NCBI GenBank assembly: GCA_965248765.1
Contig: CBDFKF010000002.1
Location: 310,001 to 374,000 of the forward strand
Source: CBDFKF01 sp965248765
GTDB taxonomy: Bacteria; Pseudomonadota; Alphaproteobacteria; VGEJ01
DNA: 64,000 nt
Direction: 5' to 3'
The position numbers were made by a program, and so were the translations under genes. Shown piece by piece: positions 1 through 9,535 of the stretch. The notes under the pieces are model-generated. The model was not told the DNA's origin and ran no database searches. It worked only from the letters and a program-made list of their open reading frames with translations. Position 1 is the stretch's first letter, and each line of letters starts with the position of its first letter.

Positions 1-976
1 GCTGCGCCACATGCTGTTGCTCTGATCGCAGCTTGAGCAGCACCTTGAGCAACTCTATAAGGGGTGCTGCACCGGCCGGCAGCCTTGTCGGCTTGGCGAT
101 TTGCGGCAGCTCCGCCTCCGGCGCATCGAGCCCCGCGGCGACAGCAGCGAGCAGGGCACCGCCGAACTCGCCCGCGGCGAAGCTCTTGTTGAGGCCACGG
201 ACCCGCGCGAGTTCCGCTGGAGTCCCCGGCCGGTGCGCGGCGATCTCGAGCAGCGCTTCGTCGCGGATGACACGGTTTCGCGGAACATCCCGGGCCTGCG
301 CTTCACGCTCTCGCCAGGCGGCGACCTCGCGTAGCACGGCCAGCAGGCGCCGGGTTGTCGAGCGCACTTTGATGCGCTGCCAGGCTTCGCGCGGATCAAA
401 GCGATAAAGAGCGGGGTCACACAACGCCGCCACCTCCTCGTCCAGCCAACGCTGCCTCCCCGTTTCGTCGAGGCGAGCCGCGAGCTTTTCGTAGACGGTG
501 CAGAGGTGGACGACATCGTCGAGCGCGTAGCGGATTTGCCGGTCGGTTAGCGGCCGGCGCGCCCAATCGGTGAAGCGCGAGACCTTGTCAACCGGCGCTC
601 GCGCGAGCTTTGAGGCCAGCGTCTCGTACGAGGCAGCCTCGCCGAAGCCGCACACCATCGCGGCGATCTGGGTATCGAACAACGGCGCCGGCACGTGGCC
701 GCTGAGGCGGACAAAGATCTCGATGTCCTGGCGGGCCGCGTGAAAGACCTTGAGGACACTGGTATCCGCCAACAGCTCGAGTAGCGGCTGGAAATCGATC
801 GTCGGCTCCAGCGCATCGATGGCGATGGCTTCACCGTCGCCGGCTATTTGCACTAAGCACGGCTGGGGCCAGTATGTCCGTTCGCGGATGAACTCGGTGT
901 CGATGGCCACGTAGGGCAGGCGGCGGAAGCGGCTACAGGCCTCGGCGAGGGCCTCGTTCGAGGTGATGACGGTCAT
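1..976 (-). CDS. rnd: Ribonuclease D (3' end of gene outside window)
   Basis: This is a 3'-5' exoribonuclease that trims tRNA and other small-RNA 3' ends. The reading frame is open from the ATG at 976 to the window edge, about 325 residues. The DEDD exonuclease motifs are all visible: AIDTEF near residue 20 (DxE), a FHAARQDIEIF block around residue 80, and a YALDDVVHL block around residue 175. An HRDC-like region follows, with PREAWQRIK and a later ALLEIAAHRPGTP stretch. It is divergent from aspS, with a 152-bp gap that must hold both promoters. The C-terminal end and stop codon lie outside the window. Identification is strong from motif order and spacing. Confidence 0.92.
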   Translation of the reverse strand, partial: MTVITSNEALAEACSRFRRLPYVAIDTEFIRERTYWPQPCLVQIAGDGEAIAIDALEPTIDFQPLLELLADTSVLKVFHAARQDIEIFVRLSGHVPAPLFDTQIAAMVCGFGEAASYETLASKLARAPVDKVSRFTDWARRPLTDRQIRYALDDVVHLCTVYEKLAARLDETGRQRWLDEEVAALCDPALYRFDPREAWQRIKVRSTTRRLLAVLREVAAWREREAQARDVPRNRVIRDEALLEIAAHRPGTPAELARVRGLNKSFAAGEFGGALLAAVAAGLDAPEAELPQIAKPTRLPAGAAPLIELLKVLLKLRSEQQHVAQ

Positions 977-1128
977 GGCCGCGGTGCTATACACGATCCT
1001 GGCACCGCCGTCTTGCCGGCTGGCGGCCGGCGTTTGGCGGCGCGTGGGGTAGGCCAGCCCGACGCGGTTCCCGGCGCCGGGGCACGATCTTGACATGACC
1101 GCGCTTCCATGGCCTTTCTCCGCCGGCC

Positions 1129-2919
1129 ATGCACGTTTATCGCACCCACACCTGCGGGGCGCTGCGCGACGCCGATGTGGGGGAAACGGTGCGTTTGTCC
1201 GGCTGGGTGCATCGCAAACGCGATCACGGCCACCTCTTGTTTCTCGACCTGCGCGATGACGACGGCCTCACGCAATGCGTGGTAGAGCCGGACTCCGAGC
1301 ACTTCACCACGGTCGAGGGGATAGCGCCCGAGAGCGTCGTGACGGTGACCGGCGCGGTGGTGGCGCGAACGGCCGATACCGTCAATCCGAACATTCCGAC
1401 CGGCACGGTCGAGGTGCGTATCCGCGACTTCGGGGTGCAGTCGGAGGCCGCGGAGCTGCCGCTGCCGGTCTTCGGCGAGCAGGAATACCCGGAAGAGATT
1501 CGCCTCAAGCACCGCTTCATCGACCTGCGGCGCGAACGGCTGCATCGCAACATCAAGCTGCGCTCGGCGATCATCGATAGCATCCGCCGGCGCATGATCG
1601 CGCAGGGGTTCACCGAGTTTCAAACGCCGATCCTGACAGCGAGCTCGCCCGAGGGCGCCCGCGACTTTCTGGTGCCGAGCCGCCTCCATCCTGGCAAGTT
1701 CTATGCCCTGCCGCAGGCGCCGCAGCAGTTCAAGCAGCTCTACATGGTGGCGGGCTTCGATCGCTATTTCCAGATCGCGCCGTGTTTTCGCGATGAGGAT
1801 GCGCGCGCCGATCGCTCGCCGGGCGAGTTCTACCAGCTCGACGTCGAGATGTCGTTCGTCCAGCAAGACGACGTGCTCGGCGCCATCGAGCCGGTGATAC
1901 ACGGCGTGTTCGACGAGTTCGCCGGCGAACGGACGGTGACCGCGGCGCCGTTCCCGCTGTTGGCCTACGCCCAGGCCCTGCTGCGCTACGGCACCGACAA
2001 GCCCGACCTCAGGAATCCGTTGGTGATCGCCGATGTCACCGAAGCGTTTCGCGACTCGGGGTTCGCGATATTCGCCCGGGTGATCGGCGAGGGCGGCATC
2101 GTGCGGGCGATCCCGGCGCCCGGCGCCGCGAGCCGGCCGCGGAGCTTCTTCGACAAGGCCAACGACTGGGCGCGCGAGGCCGGCTGGGCGGGCCTTGGCT
2201 ATATCGTCTTTGCCGAGGGCGAGGCCAAGGGGCCGATCGCCCGCAATCTCGAGCCTGAGCGCACGGCGATGATCGGCGAGGCGGCCGGCGTCGGTGACGG
2301 CGATGCGGTCTTCTTCGCCTGCGGTCAGCCGGCCGAGGCCGCAGGCTTGGCCGGCGCGGCCCGCGACAAGCTCGGCGCTGATCTTGGCCTGATCGAGCAG
2401 GACGCCTTCCGCTTCTGCTGGATCGTCGATTTTCCGATGTATGAGTTCGACGCTGCTGAGCGCAAGATCGAGTTCAGCCACAACCCGTTCTCGATGCCGC
2501 AAGGGGGCCTCGATGCACTGGAGGGTCAGGACCCGCTGGCAGTGCTGGGCTATCAGTACGACATCGTCTGCAACGGCATCGAGCTCGCCACCGGGGCCAT
2601 CCGCAACCACCGCCCCGACATTATGTACAAATCCTTCGAGATCGCCGGCTATAGCCGCCCCGAGGTGGAGGCACGCTTTGGCGGCATGCTGCGGGCGTTG
2701 AGCTATGGCGCGCCGCCGCACGGCGGCATCGCCCCGGGGCTCGACCGCATCGTCATGCTACTCGCCGATGAGCCGAACATCCGCGAGGTGGTCGCCTTCC
2801 CGATGACCCAACAGGCCGAGGACCTGCTTTTGGGGGCGCCGGCACCGGCCACCGATCGCCACCTCCGCGAGCTACACATCAAGCTCGCAAGCTCGCCGGC
2901 GAAACGGCGCGCCGGCTAG
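1129..2919 (+). CDS. aspS: Aspartyl-tRNA synthetase, probably non-discriminating type
   Basis: This class IIb aminoacyl-tRNA synthetase of 596 residues charges tRNA-Asp. Domains in order are an N-terminal OB-fold anticodon-binding domain (about 1-110), the catalytic core with motif 2 (FRDEDARADRSPGEFYQLD, near residue 220), a bacterial GAD insertion, and motif 3 (GIAPGLDRIVMLL, near 540). The anticodon-binding loop reads RKRDHG. In characterised bacterial enzymes a His at this place, rather than the Leu of E. coli, goes with a non-discriminating enzyme that also makes Asp-tRNA(Asn) for GatCAB amidation. That property is inferred from the motif only. Length is normal and the frame is intact. 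Confidence 0.96.
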   Translation: MHVYRTHTCGALRDADVGETVRLSGWVHRKRDHGHLLFLDLRDDDGLTQCVVEPDSEHFTTVEGIAPESVVTVTGAVVARTADTVNPNIPTGTVEVRIRDFGVQSEAAELPLPVFGEQEYPEEIRLKHRFIDLRRERLHRNIKLRSAIIDSIRRRMIAQGFTEFQTPILTASSPEGARDFLVPSRLHPGKFYALPQAPQQFKQLYMVAGFDRYFQIAPCFRDEDARADRSPGEFYQLDVEMSFVQQDDVLGAIEPVIHGVFDEFAGERTVTAAPFPLLAYAQALLRYGTDKPDLRNPLVIADVTEAFRDSGFAIFARVIGEGGIVRAIPAPGAASRPRSFFDKANDWAREAGWAGLGYIVFAEGEAKGPIARNLEPERTAMIGEAAGVGDGDAVFFACGQPAEAAGLAGAARDKLGADLGLIEQDAFRFCWIVDFPMYEFDAAERKIEFSHNPFSMPQGGLDALEGQDPLAVLGYQYDIVCNGIELATGAIRNHRPDIMYKSFEIAGYSRPEVEARFGGMLRALSYGAPPHGGIAPGLDRIVMLLADEPNIREVVAFPMTQQAEDLLLGAPAPATDRHLRELHIKLASSPAKRRAG

Positions 2920-3076
2920 GTCGTGTACTCATTAATTGGTGCTGTGAGTGGCGATGTCCGCTCACAGGCCACTTCGGTCAATCGGTAGCCGACTCCGAAC
3001 CGGCGAACTACCGATCCTGACCCTGTAAGAACGCTTGCCTGATATGATTCTTCGGTGGTCTGAGCGGGGAGATCGT

Positions 3077-4461
3077 ATGGGGCGTTTCGTTGAAGGGACC
3101 GATCGCGGGCAGCGCACTTTGTTCCCGGAGTGCTTGGACGACTGGATTGGCGAGGACAATGCGGTTCGGGTGATCGATGTCTTTGTCGAGGAGCTGGATC
3201 TAGCCGAGCTTGGCTTCAGCCGTGTCGCGCCGAAGGATACCGGCCGGCCTGCGTATCATCCGTCGGTTCTGCTGAAGCTGTACATCTACGGCTATCTCAA
3301 TCGGGTCCAATCGAGCCGCCGGCTTGAGCGGGAAGCCGGGCGCAACGTGGAAGTGATGTGGCTAACCGGCCGCCTGGCTCCCGATCACAAGACGATCGCC
3401 GACTTCCGCAACAAGGACAATGGTCGCGCCATCCGTCAGGTCTGTGCCCGGTTCGTCGCTCTGTGCCGCACGCTCGGTCTGTTTGCCGAAGCCCGCGTTG
3501 CGATCGATGGCAGCAAGTTCAAGGCAGTGAACAACCGAGACAGGAACTTCACGCGAGCCAAGATGACGCGGCGCCTGGATCAGCGTGTCGCGCTACCTGC
3601 ACCAGCTGGACAGCGCCGACCGGCAAGAGCCGTCTCTGGCACGCACGACCAAGACGGTCCGTCTGCACGAGAAGATTGCCAGGCTCAGGCAAGAGATGCA
3701 GCGCCTCAAGGGGCTCGAGGCGCGGATGCGCGAGAGGCCGGACCAGCAGATCTCTCTAACCGATCCCGACGCTCGCTCGATGGCGACCAGCGGTCGGGCG
3801 TCGTCGGCTACAACGTGCAAGCCGCCGTCGACACCAAGCATCATCTGATCGTTGCCCACGAGGTGACCAACGTCGGCACCGACCGGTCCCAGCTCGCCCG
3901 CATGGCCAAGCAGACGAAAGCGACGCTGGGGGCGGACACCTTGGATGTCGTCGCCGACCGGGGCTACTTCAACAGTGCGGAGATCCTGGCGTGCGAAGAC
4001 GCCGCCATCACGGTCACGCTTCCCAAGCCGCAGACCTCCGGCCGCTATGTGGCGCAAAAGGACATCTACATCTGCCCGGCCAACGAAAGGCTGAGGTATC
4101 GATACACGACTGAGGAAAAGGGCCTGGCCTTACGCCGCTACTGGACCAACGCGTGTCTGAGCTGCGCCATCAAGCACCGCTGCACCACGGGCAGAGAGCG
4201 CCGGATCACGAGTACGAGCATGTTCTCGAGGCTGTTCAGAGGCGGCTCGACGAGCATCCGGAGAAGATGCGCCAGCGCCGCGAGACGGTCGAGCATCCCT
4301 TCGGCACGATCAAAGCCCCGATGGGCGCGCAACCCACTTCCTGATGAAGACGCTCACAACGCGTCAGCACCGAGATGGCGCTGCACGTACTCGCCTATAA
4401 CCTCACCCGTGTCATGAACATCCTCGGCACCGGGCTGCTGATCGCGGCCATCAGGGCATAG
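3077..4461 (+). pseudogene. IS1182-family transposase, multiply frameshifted
   Basis: This is a DDE transposase remnant. The start ATG at 3077 opens MGRFVEGTDRGQRTLFPE, and the first about 170 residues include the family block LLKLYIYGYLNR and the first catalytic Asp region VAIDGSKFKAVNNRDRNF. The frame then shifts near 3580, returns near 3790 (GVVGYNVQAAVDTKHHLIVA, then VVADRGYFNS with the second Asp), shifts again near 4180 (HEYEHVLEAVQRRLDEHPEK, then VEHPFGTIK with the catalytic Glu) and again near 4345 before ending ALHVLAYNLTRVM. At least four frame changes make it non-functional. I could not find matching terminal inverted repeats. It is a relative of, but clearly different from, the IS1182 at 15376-16931. 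Confidence 0.85.
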
Positions 4462-4801
4462 GAAACGCAACTTCCTGGCTCCAACGCCCACGAAACGCCA
4501 GACCGCCCGACCCGAGCTTCTCTTAGATGACTCAGGTTGACCACTGAGCTAGATGGAACGGCTCGCTCACATCAGCCTCGGGCCGCTACGTCCGACCGCC
4601 AACGCCGCCGCGTTCCTACACAACCAAGACCCATGGCGGCCATCACGGGATTCAGACGGCGACCCCGTTCGCACGCAAAGACATCCGTGCACCATCCACG
4701 CTCACGCCAACGCGACGCTCGTACCAACCGCCAGAGTGCCCGCGAGCGTCGAACAGCCGGGCATCGCCGCAGCGGATCAGGCACGAAGCGGTCAGTTGTC
4801 T
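4462..4801. other. Gene-free stretch between IS1182 remnant and LysR remnant
   Basis: I recognise no coding sequence, RNA or repeat here. It probably contains the decayed right end of the IS1182 element and downstream flank of the broken LysR gene. Confidence 0.4.
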
Positions 4802-5642
4802 CTATTTCGTACCGATCCCGCGAATTTGGCTTTCACGTTTGGAAATCGCACCAACGAGATACCGGACACATACCCGAACCCGTTCGGTGGTAACTAAGTC
4901 GGGATGAGTAACGACCCACGCGGTGATTGTTTTATCGGTGGCTGCATCAGGAAGGCGAAAAAGCCCCGGCTCTGTGTCCGCAAGAAAGCAGAAGAGATAG
5001 GCAAATCCCATACCTGCCTTCACGGCGTTGAGATGAACCAACATGTCCGAAACGATGTGGTGCACCTTGCAACCGGAATACGGCGAATCCTGCCGCCAGT
5101 TTGCCAAAACCTCTTTGCTCCCTAAAGCGATCCAGCGACCGGTCGGGTTGGGCCCTGAAAATTGTGCGTAGCGATGTAATCGGCGGTCGCATAAATCGAA
5201 CTGGCAAAGTCTGGCAATCGGTGCGCAACGAGGCTGTCGCCCGGTAAAACCTGAAAACGGATCGCGATATCCGCGTCCCGCCGCCGCAGGTCTGCCACAT
5301 CGAACGTCGCATTCATTTCGATTTCAATTTCCGGGTAAAGCTCAGCAAATTCGGCGAGGAGCGGCATCAACAGATGTTGCGCCAACAAGGGTGGTGCGGA
5401 TATGCGCACTGGACCCGACAGCATAGCGTCGCGGCCGAACACCTCCCTTTCCAGGCTCAGGATTTCGCTTTCAACACGCTCGGCCCGTTCCACCATCGCC
5501 TCGCCGACTTCTGTCAGAACGAAACCCTCGGGCTGGCGCACAAAGAGTTTGATGCCCAGTTGTTCTTCCATTGCATGCAGCCGACGCGACACGGTTGAAT
5601 GGCTGACATTCAGTAATTTGGATGCCGCGGTCGTGTCCCTTT
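4802..5642 (-). pseudogene. LysR-type regulator, C-terminal part, frameshifted
   Basis: The fragment runs from the end of the helix-turn-helix (AASKLLNVSHSTVSRRLHAMEEQLGIKLF) through the substrate-binding domain (VRISAPPLLAQHLLMPLL). It is read in one frame to about 5150. There a one-base shift in a ggccc tract moves the rest (GRWIALGSKEVLANWRQD, later VKAGMGFAYLFCF) to another frame. The N-terminal 15-20 residues are replaced by the left end of the IS256 element at 5643. It was presumably a transcriptional regulator of a nearby metabolic gene. The truncation plus frameshift makes it a pseudogene. Confidence 0.85.
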
Positions 5643-7050
5643 GAGTGGTGTAGGAGCTGTGGGTAACCGGCTTGCCGTAGCGACCGCCAAGAGTCTGGCC
5701 TAGGCAAGCCGGTTATCCACAGCGGGCGGTCATCGCGGTTTCCGGTTTAGGGTTGGGTTGTGGCAACGCAACCTGGAACCAATGGAGACCACGATGACCG
5801 ACGACATGATGACGCTTCGTAGTTTGCTGGAAAAGAGTTCTGACGCCGATCTGCTGCGCGAGATGATCGGCTTCACCGCCCAGCGTTTGATGGAACTGGA
5901 GGTCCGGGGCCTGACCGGCGCCGGCCACGGCGAGCGTTCGCCGGCGCGCATCAACCACCGCAACGGCTATCGCGACCGGGTGTGGGAGAGCCGCGCCGGC
6001 AGCGTCGCGCTGAACATTCCCAAGCTGCGGAAGGGCTCCTACTTCCCCGGCTTCCTGGAGCCCCGGCGGATGGCCGAGAAGGCGCTCACGGCGGTGATCC
6101 AGGAGGCCTACATCCAGGGCGTCTCGACCCGATCGGTCGATGACCTGGTCCAGGCCATGGGTATGACCGGCATCTCCAAGAGCCAGGTCTCGCGGCTCTG
6201 CGGAGAGATCGACGACAAGGTCCGGACCTTCCTCGAGCGGCCCCTGGAAGGCGACTGGCCCTACCTCTGGCTGGATGCAACCTATGTGAAGGTGCGCCAG
6301 TCCGGGCGCATCGTCTCGGTCGCGGTGATCGTCGCCGTCGCCGTCAACACCCAGGGCCGGCGCGAGGTCCTCGGCATGGCGGTCGGCGCCTCGGAGGCCG
6401 AGACCTTCTGGACCGAGTTCCTCCGATGCCTGGCCAGACGGGGTTTGCGCGGCGTCACGCTGGTGATCTCCGATGACCACAAGGGCCTCAAGGCCGCCGC
6501 CGCTCGTGTCCTCAACGCCACTTGGCAGCGCTGCCGGGTGCACTTCATGCGCAACCTCCTGGGCCATGCCGGCAAGCAGGGCCGGCGCGTGGTCTCCGCC
6601 TTCGTCGCCACCGCCTTCGCCCAGGAGGACGCCGCGGCCGCCAAGACCCAGTGGCGCCAGGTGGCCGACCAGCTCCGCCCCAAGGCGCCCAAGCTGGCAA
6701 ACCTCATGGACCAAGCCGAGCCCGACGTGCTGGCCTATATGAGCTTCCCCAAGGAGCACCGCACCAAGCTCCACTCGACCAATCCCCTGGAGCGCCTCAA
6801 CGGCGAGATCAAGCGCCGCACCAACGTCGTCGGCATCTTCCCCAACGAGGCCGCCATCACCCGACTGATCGGCGCTATCCTCATGGAGCAGAACGACGAA
6901 TGGGCGGTGCAGAGGGCGCGCTACATGACCCTGGAAACCATCGCGCCGGTGAGCGACAATGCCCTCATCAAGATGCCTCCCGAGGCCGCTCGAGCGATCC
7001 GGCTCAGCCCGCCGGACACCGCGACCCGCTCGCGGCTCTTACACCACGTC
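5643..7050 (+). mobile_element. IS256-family insertion sequence, copy 1
   Basis: This 1408-bp element is nearly identical to the one at 33191-34598, which lets both ends be set by comparison. Imperfect terminal inverted repeats are gtggtgtaggagc on the left and the complement of gctcttacaccac on the right (one mismatch in 13). Flanking 8-bp sequences do not match, so no target duplication survives. It lies between two LysR fragments. One gene, the transposase, fills the element. Confidence 0.9.
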
Positions 7051-7113
7051 CCAGGACACGATCGATGCCGCGCGCACCGACCGCCCGCGCAGTATCGCAA
7101 GGAATATCCCTAG
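5794..7113 (+). CDS. IS256-family transposase with stop-codon loss
   Basis: This is a mutator-type DDE transposase. The start is ATG 5794, chosen for the GGAG six bases upstream; an in-frame ATG at 5782 is possible. Catalytic residues lie in PYLWLDATYVK (Asp), TLVISDDHKG (Asp) and NPLERLNGEIKRR (Glu). Compared with copy 2, the normal TGA after EAA is CGA here. The frame therefore runs on through the right inverted repeat and about 60 bp of flanking DNA, ending at 7113 with roughly 40 foreign residues. Other differences from copy 2 are Thr/Ala near the start and Ile/Ser near TRL(I/S)GAIL. Activity of the extended protein is unknown. Confidence 0.9.
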   Translation: MTDDMMTLRSLLEKSSDADLLREMIGFTAQRLMELEVRGLTGAGHGERSPARINHRNGYRDRVWESRAGSVALNIPKLRKGSYFPGFLEPRRMAEKALTAVIQEAYIQGVSTRSVDDLVQAMGMTGISKSQVSRLCGEIDDKVRTFLERPLEGDWPYLWLDATYVKVRQSGRIVSVAVIVAVAVNTQGRREVLGMAVGASEAETFWTEFLRCLARRGLRGVTLVISDDHKGLKAAAARVLNATWQRCRVHFMRNLLGHAGKQGRRVVSAFVATAFAQEDAAAAKTQWRQVADQLRPKAPKLANLMDQAEPDVLAYMSFPKEHRTKLHSTNPLERLNGEIKRRTNVVGIFPNEAAITRLIGAILMEQNDEWAVQRARYMTLETIAPVSDNALIKMPPEAARAIRLSPPDTATRSRLLHHVPGHDRCRAHRPPAQYRKEYP

Positions 7114-7137
7114 GTCGTCCCACTCGAATACCTTCAT
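7051..7137 (-). pseudogene. LysR-type regulator, N-terminal fragment
   Basis: From ATG 7137 the frame reads MKVFEWDDLGIFLAILRGRS then VRAASIVSWD, the start of a LysR helix-turn-helix domain. It then runs into the IS256 right end, which supplies Val-Val-stop. It is divergent from the NmrA-like gene at 7303, the usual LysR-target arrangement. The retained residues overlap in homologous position with the start of the other LysR fragment (AAS in both), but the two sequences differ, so they are probably not halves of one gene. Confidence 0.8.
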
Positions 7138-7302
7138 GCCCTCCCCTTGCCGCGAACTGCCCGGTTGTCCTGTCACCGGGACCGTGGTGCAAAAATGGAA
7201 CAAGACTTCGCACCTATAGCCAGTTCCGGATCTATTGTGAATGTCATATCTCAGCTCCAGGAGAAACAGGGTCCCATCACACCGGAACAACGGAGACCGG
7301 AA

Positions 7303-8166
7303 ATGAAAAGAGAGACACTCATTATCGGCGGCATGGGCAACATCGGCTCCCCCCTTGTTGATCTGCTGAAAGACGGCGCTGAAAGCTATCGTGTGATGGT
7401 GCGAAACGCGCAAAGCAACGCGAATCTAGCGTCGCAAGGCATCCCCACCGTGCAGAGCGCTCTTGGTGATTGGCCGGGCGTTGAGGCGGCGTTGGAGCCT
7501 GTCGATACGGTCTTTCTCCTCAGCAGTCCGGCGCCCGAGATGCTGGACCTGCACAAAGGGCTGATTGATCGAGCTGTTTCCGCTGGTGTACACAAGATCG
7601 TGCGTCTTTCAGCCGAACCCGCCCGCGAAAGTCACGGCATGGCGCTCTATGAGCAGCATGCCGAAGCAGACAATTACTTGATCGTAAGTAGCCTCAACTA
7701 CGTCATCCTACGCCCGCATTACTTCATGCAGAACATTCCACAAATGCATGCCGCGTTCATGAAGGAGGAGCAGATGTTTGCCCAATATCTGGGTGATACA
7801 CGCATTCCGATGGTCGATGCGCGGGACATCGCCAAAGCCGCGTATCTCTGCCTGACGTCTGACGAATTCAACAACAAGATCTACTACATCACCGGCCCGC
7901 GCCCGATCAGTTTTCACGACGTCGCGGCTGCGTTTTCAACGTCATTGCGCCAAGACATCCGGTACGTGGGCCTGTCTTATGACGACCAAAAAGCAGGGTT
8001 TACTGCCGCTGGGCTTCCGGATTGGACAATTGATACCGTCATGACTCTGTTCAAACGCTGGGTGGATGCGGGCGAGCAACAGGCAAGCCGCGATTTCGAA
8101 CAGATCGCCAAGGTGAAAGCGACGGACATCGACACATTTGCCGCCGATGTTGCACCCACGATCTAA
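7303..8166 (+). CDS. NmrA-like NAD(P)-binding oxidoreductase
   Basis: This 287-residue atypical short-chain dehydrogenase has an N-terminal dinucleotide-binding motif, IIGGMGNIGSP (GxxGxxG). The family's VFLLSSPAPEMLDLHKGLI, a RLSAEPA strand, and LRPHYFMQN in place of the classic YxxxK region follow. The start is ATG 7303 with cggagacc upstream. Relatives act as redox sensors or as NAD(P)H-dependent quinone or isoflavone-type reductases; the substrate is unknown. The gene is divergent from the truncated LysR gene at 7137 and was probably its target, so its regulation may now be altered by the IS256 insertion. Confidence 0.82.
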   Translation: MKRETLIIGGMGNIGSPLVDLLKDGAESYRVMVRNAQSNANLASQGIPTVQSALGDWPGVEAALEPVDTVFLLSSPAPEMLDLHKGLIDRAVSAGVHKIVRLSAEPARESHGMALYEQHAEADNYLIVSSLNYVILRPHYFMQNIPQMHAAFMKEEQMFAQYLGDTRIPMVDARDIAKAAYLCLTSDEFNNKIYYITGPRPISFHDVAAAFSTSLRQDIRYVGLSYDDQKAGFTAAGLPDWTIDTVMTLFKRWVDAGEQQASRDFEQIAKVKATDIDTFAADVAPTI

Positions 8167-8264
8167 AGCAGCCGGTTCACGAACCTCCGCCAACGTTTCT
8201 TTTTAGCCATCCCGGCCGGTCGACGATAACCTCTTTCATCGAGTGGGCGAGGAGGAGTAGGCAA

Positions 8265-8990
8265 GTGCGCTACGAACTCTACTATTGGCCGCCTATCCAG
8301 GGTCGCGGCGAATTCGTGCGCCTGGCCCTGGAAGAGGCCGGTGCCGACTACATAGATGCCGAGCGGGAGCCGGAACGGGGCAACGAGGGGCTGTTGCACC
8401 TCCTTGACGGCGAGACGTTGCCGCGCCCGCCGTTCGCACCGCCGTTCCTCAGGGCAGGGAAACTCGTTATCGCTCAAACCGCCAACATCCTCCTATTCCT
8501 CGGGGCATGCCATCGCTTGGCGCCCGCGAGCGAGGCCGGAAGGCTCTGGGCCCACCAGCTGCAGCTGACGATTGCTGACCTCGTGAAGGAGGCCCACGAT
8601 ACCCATCACCCCATTTCGAGCCGCCTCTACTATGAGGATCAGCGTCGGGAAGCCCGGCAGCGCGCGGCCGACTTTCTAGAGTCCCGAGCACCGAAGTACA
8701 TCGGCTATTTCGAGCGAGTGCTGGTCCGCAACCCGGCCGGCGACCGGTATTTGATCGGGAAGACGCTCACCTATCCCGATCTTTCGCTGTTTCAGGTCGT
8801 TGCGGGGTTGCGTTACGCGTTCCCGCGCGCAATGGCTCGCCTGGAGAAGAAGTGTCCGCGGATCGTCGCCCTGTACGACAGGGTCGCGGTGCGTCCCCGG
8901 ATCGCCGCCTACCTGGCCTCGGCGCGCCGGATCCCGTTCAACGAGATGGGGATCTTCCGTCACTACGAAGAGCTCGACGCCAAGGCCTAG
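8265..8990 (+). CDS. Glutathione S-transferase family protein
   Basis: This 241-residue cytosolic protein has an N-terminal thioredoxin-like domain: MRYELYYWPPIQGRGEFVRL, with Tyr-6/7 placed like the catalytic Tyr of sigma/alpha-type GSTs, and a LVIAQTANILLFLG segment in place of the usual cis-Pro-ESxAI. An all-helical C-terminal domain follows, with LTYPDLSLFQVVAGL matching the N-capping box region. The GTG start at 8265 is preceded by a strong aggaggag. It stands alone between the NmrA-like and SnoaL-like genes, all on the same strand, and may be part of a detoxification group. Substrate unknown. Confidence 0.85.
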   Translation: MRYELYYWPPIQGRGEFVRLALEEAGADYIDAEREPERGNEGLLHLLDGETLPRPPFAPPFLRAGKLVIAQTANILLFLGACHRLAPASEAGRLWAHQLQLTIADLVKEAHDTHHPISSRLYYEDQRREARQRAADFLESRAPKYIGYFERVLVRNPAGDRYLIGKTLTYPDLSLFQVVAGLRYAFPRAMARLEKKCPRIVALYDRVAVRPRIAAYLASARRIPFNEMGIFRHYEELDAKA

Positions 8991-9085
8991 CCGCTTGGCG
9001 CGTTCTTCCTTCGGGTGGCTTCGGCACAGCGATGGACTCACACTGCCCTAACGCGAGAGGGACCTCGACAACCCGGGAGCCAATC

Positions 9086-9478
9086 ATGCAGACGGAAGAG
9101 AGCCGGAAGCTAGTACTCGACTACCTGGCCGCACAGGGCAGCGGCGATCGCGAGAAGATGATGGCGCTGCTCAACCCGGACGCCGAATTTTTCGTCCCGG
9201 TGTCGGTCGGCCTGATCCCGCCCAAGGGGGCCGCAGGTCTCGTGAAGTTCATGATGGAGGAAGGACCAAAGTTCTTCGACATGTCCACGTTAAGGGTCGA
9301 CATCCTGAAGATCGTCGCCGACGGTGACACAGTCGTCATCCGGCTACGCACCGAGGTCAAAGCGCTCAACGGGCGCGATTACAGCAACGAGTTGGTCTAC
9401 GTCTACACGTGCGAGAACGAAAAGATCGTTGAGCACATGGATTCGCTGCGCTTCAAGGAGATCGTCTTGGACGGCTGA
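9086..9478 (+). CDS. SnoaL-like / NTF2-fold protein
   Basis: This 130-residue protein has the compact NTF2-like pattern. An N-terminal helix pair (RKLVLDYLAAQGSGDREKMMALL) leads to NPDAEFFVPV, then alternating strands (TVVIRLRTEV, SNELVYVYTCENEKIVEHMDSL). Such proteins are ketosteroid-isomerase-like hydrolases, isomerases or cyclases, or non-catalytic pocket proteins. No catalytic pair can be assigned with certainty. The ATG at 9086 was preferred over upstream in-frame codons because it opens the domain directly. Confidence 0.75.
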   Translation: MQTEESRKLVLDYLAAQGSGDREKMMALLNPDAEFFVPVSVGLIPPKGAAGLVKFMMEEGPKFFDMSTLRVDILKIVADGDTVVIRLRTEVKALNGRDYSNELVYVYTCENEKIVEHMDSLRFKEIVLDG

Positions 9479-9535
9479 CGATGTGGGATCAGCCCGAACG
9501 TCGGGCGTTGTAATTCGATTTCCGCTGGAGAACAT

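Noticed and set aside
973..2721. A 582-codon open frame antisense to aspS
   Set aside because: It lies opposite a clear synthetase gene, has low-complexity His/Arg/Ala-rich translation and no domain. GC-rich third positions keep the antisense frame open.
2920..3076. A separate IS remnant suggested by gtcgtgtactcattaattgg and ctcac repeats after aspS
   Set aside because: I could not match it to another copy in the window or define ends, so it is left unassigned as IS1182 flank.
5713..6774. A 353-codon frame antisense to the IS256 transposase, repeated at 33261-34322
   Set aside because: It recurs only because the IS is duplicated. The sense strand encodes a DDE transposase.
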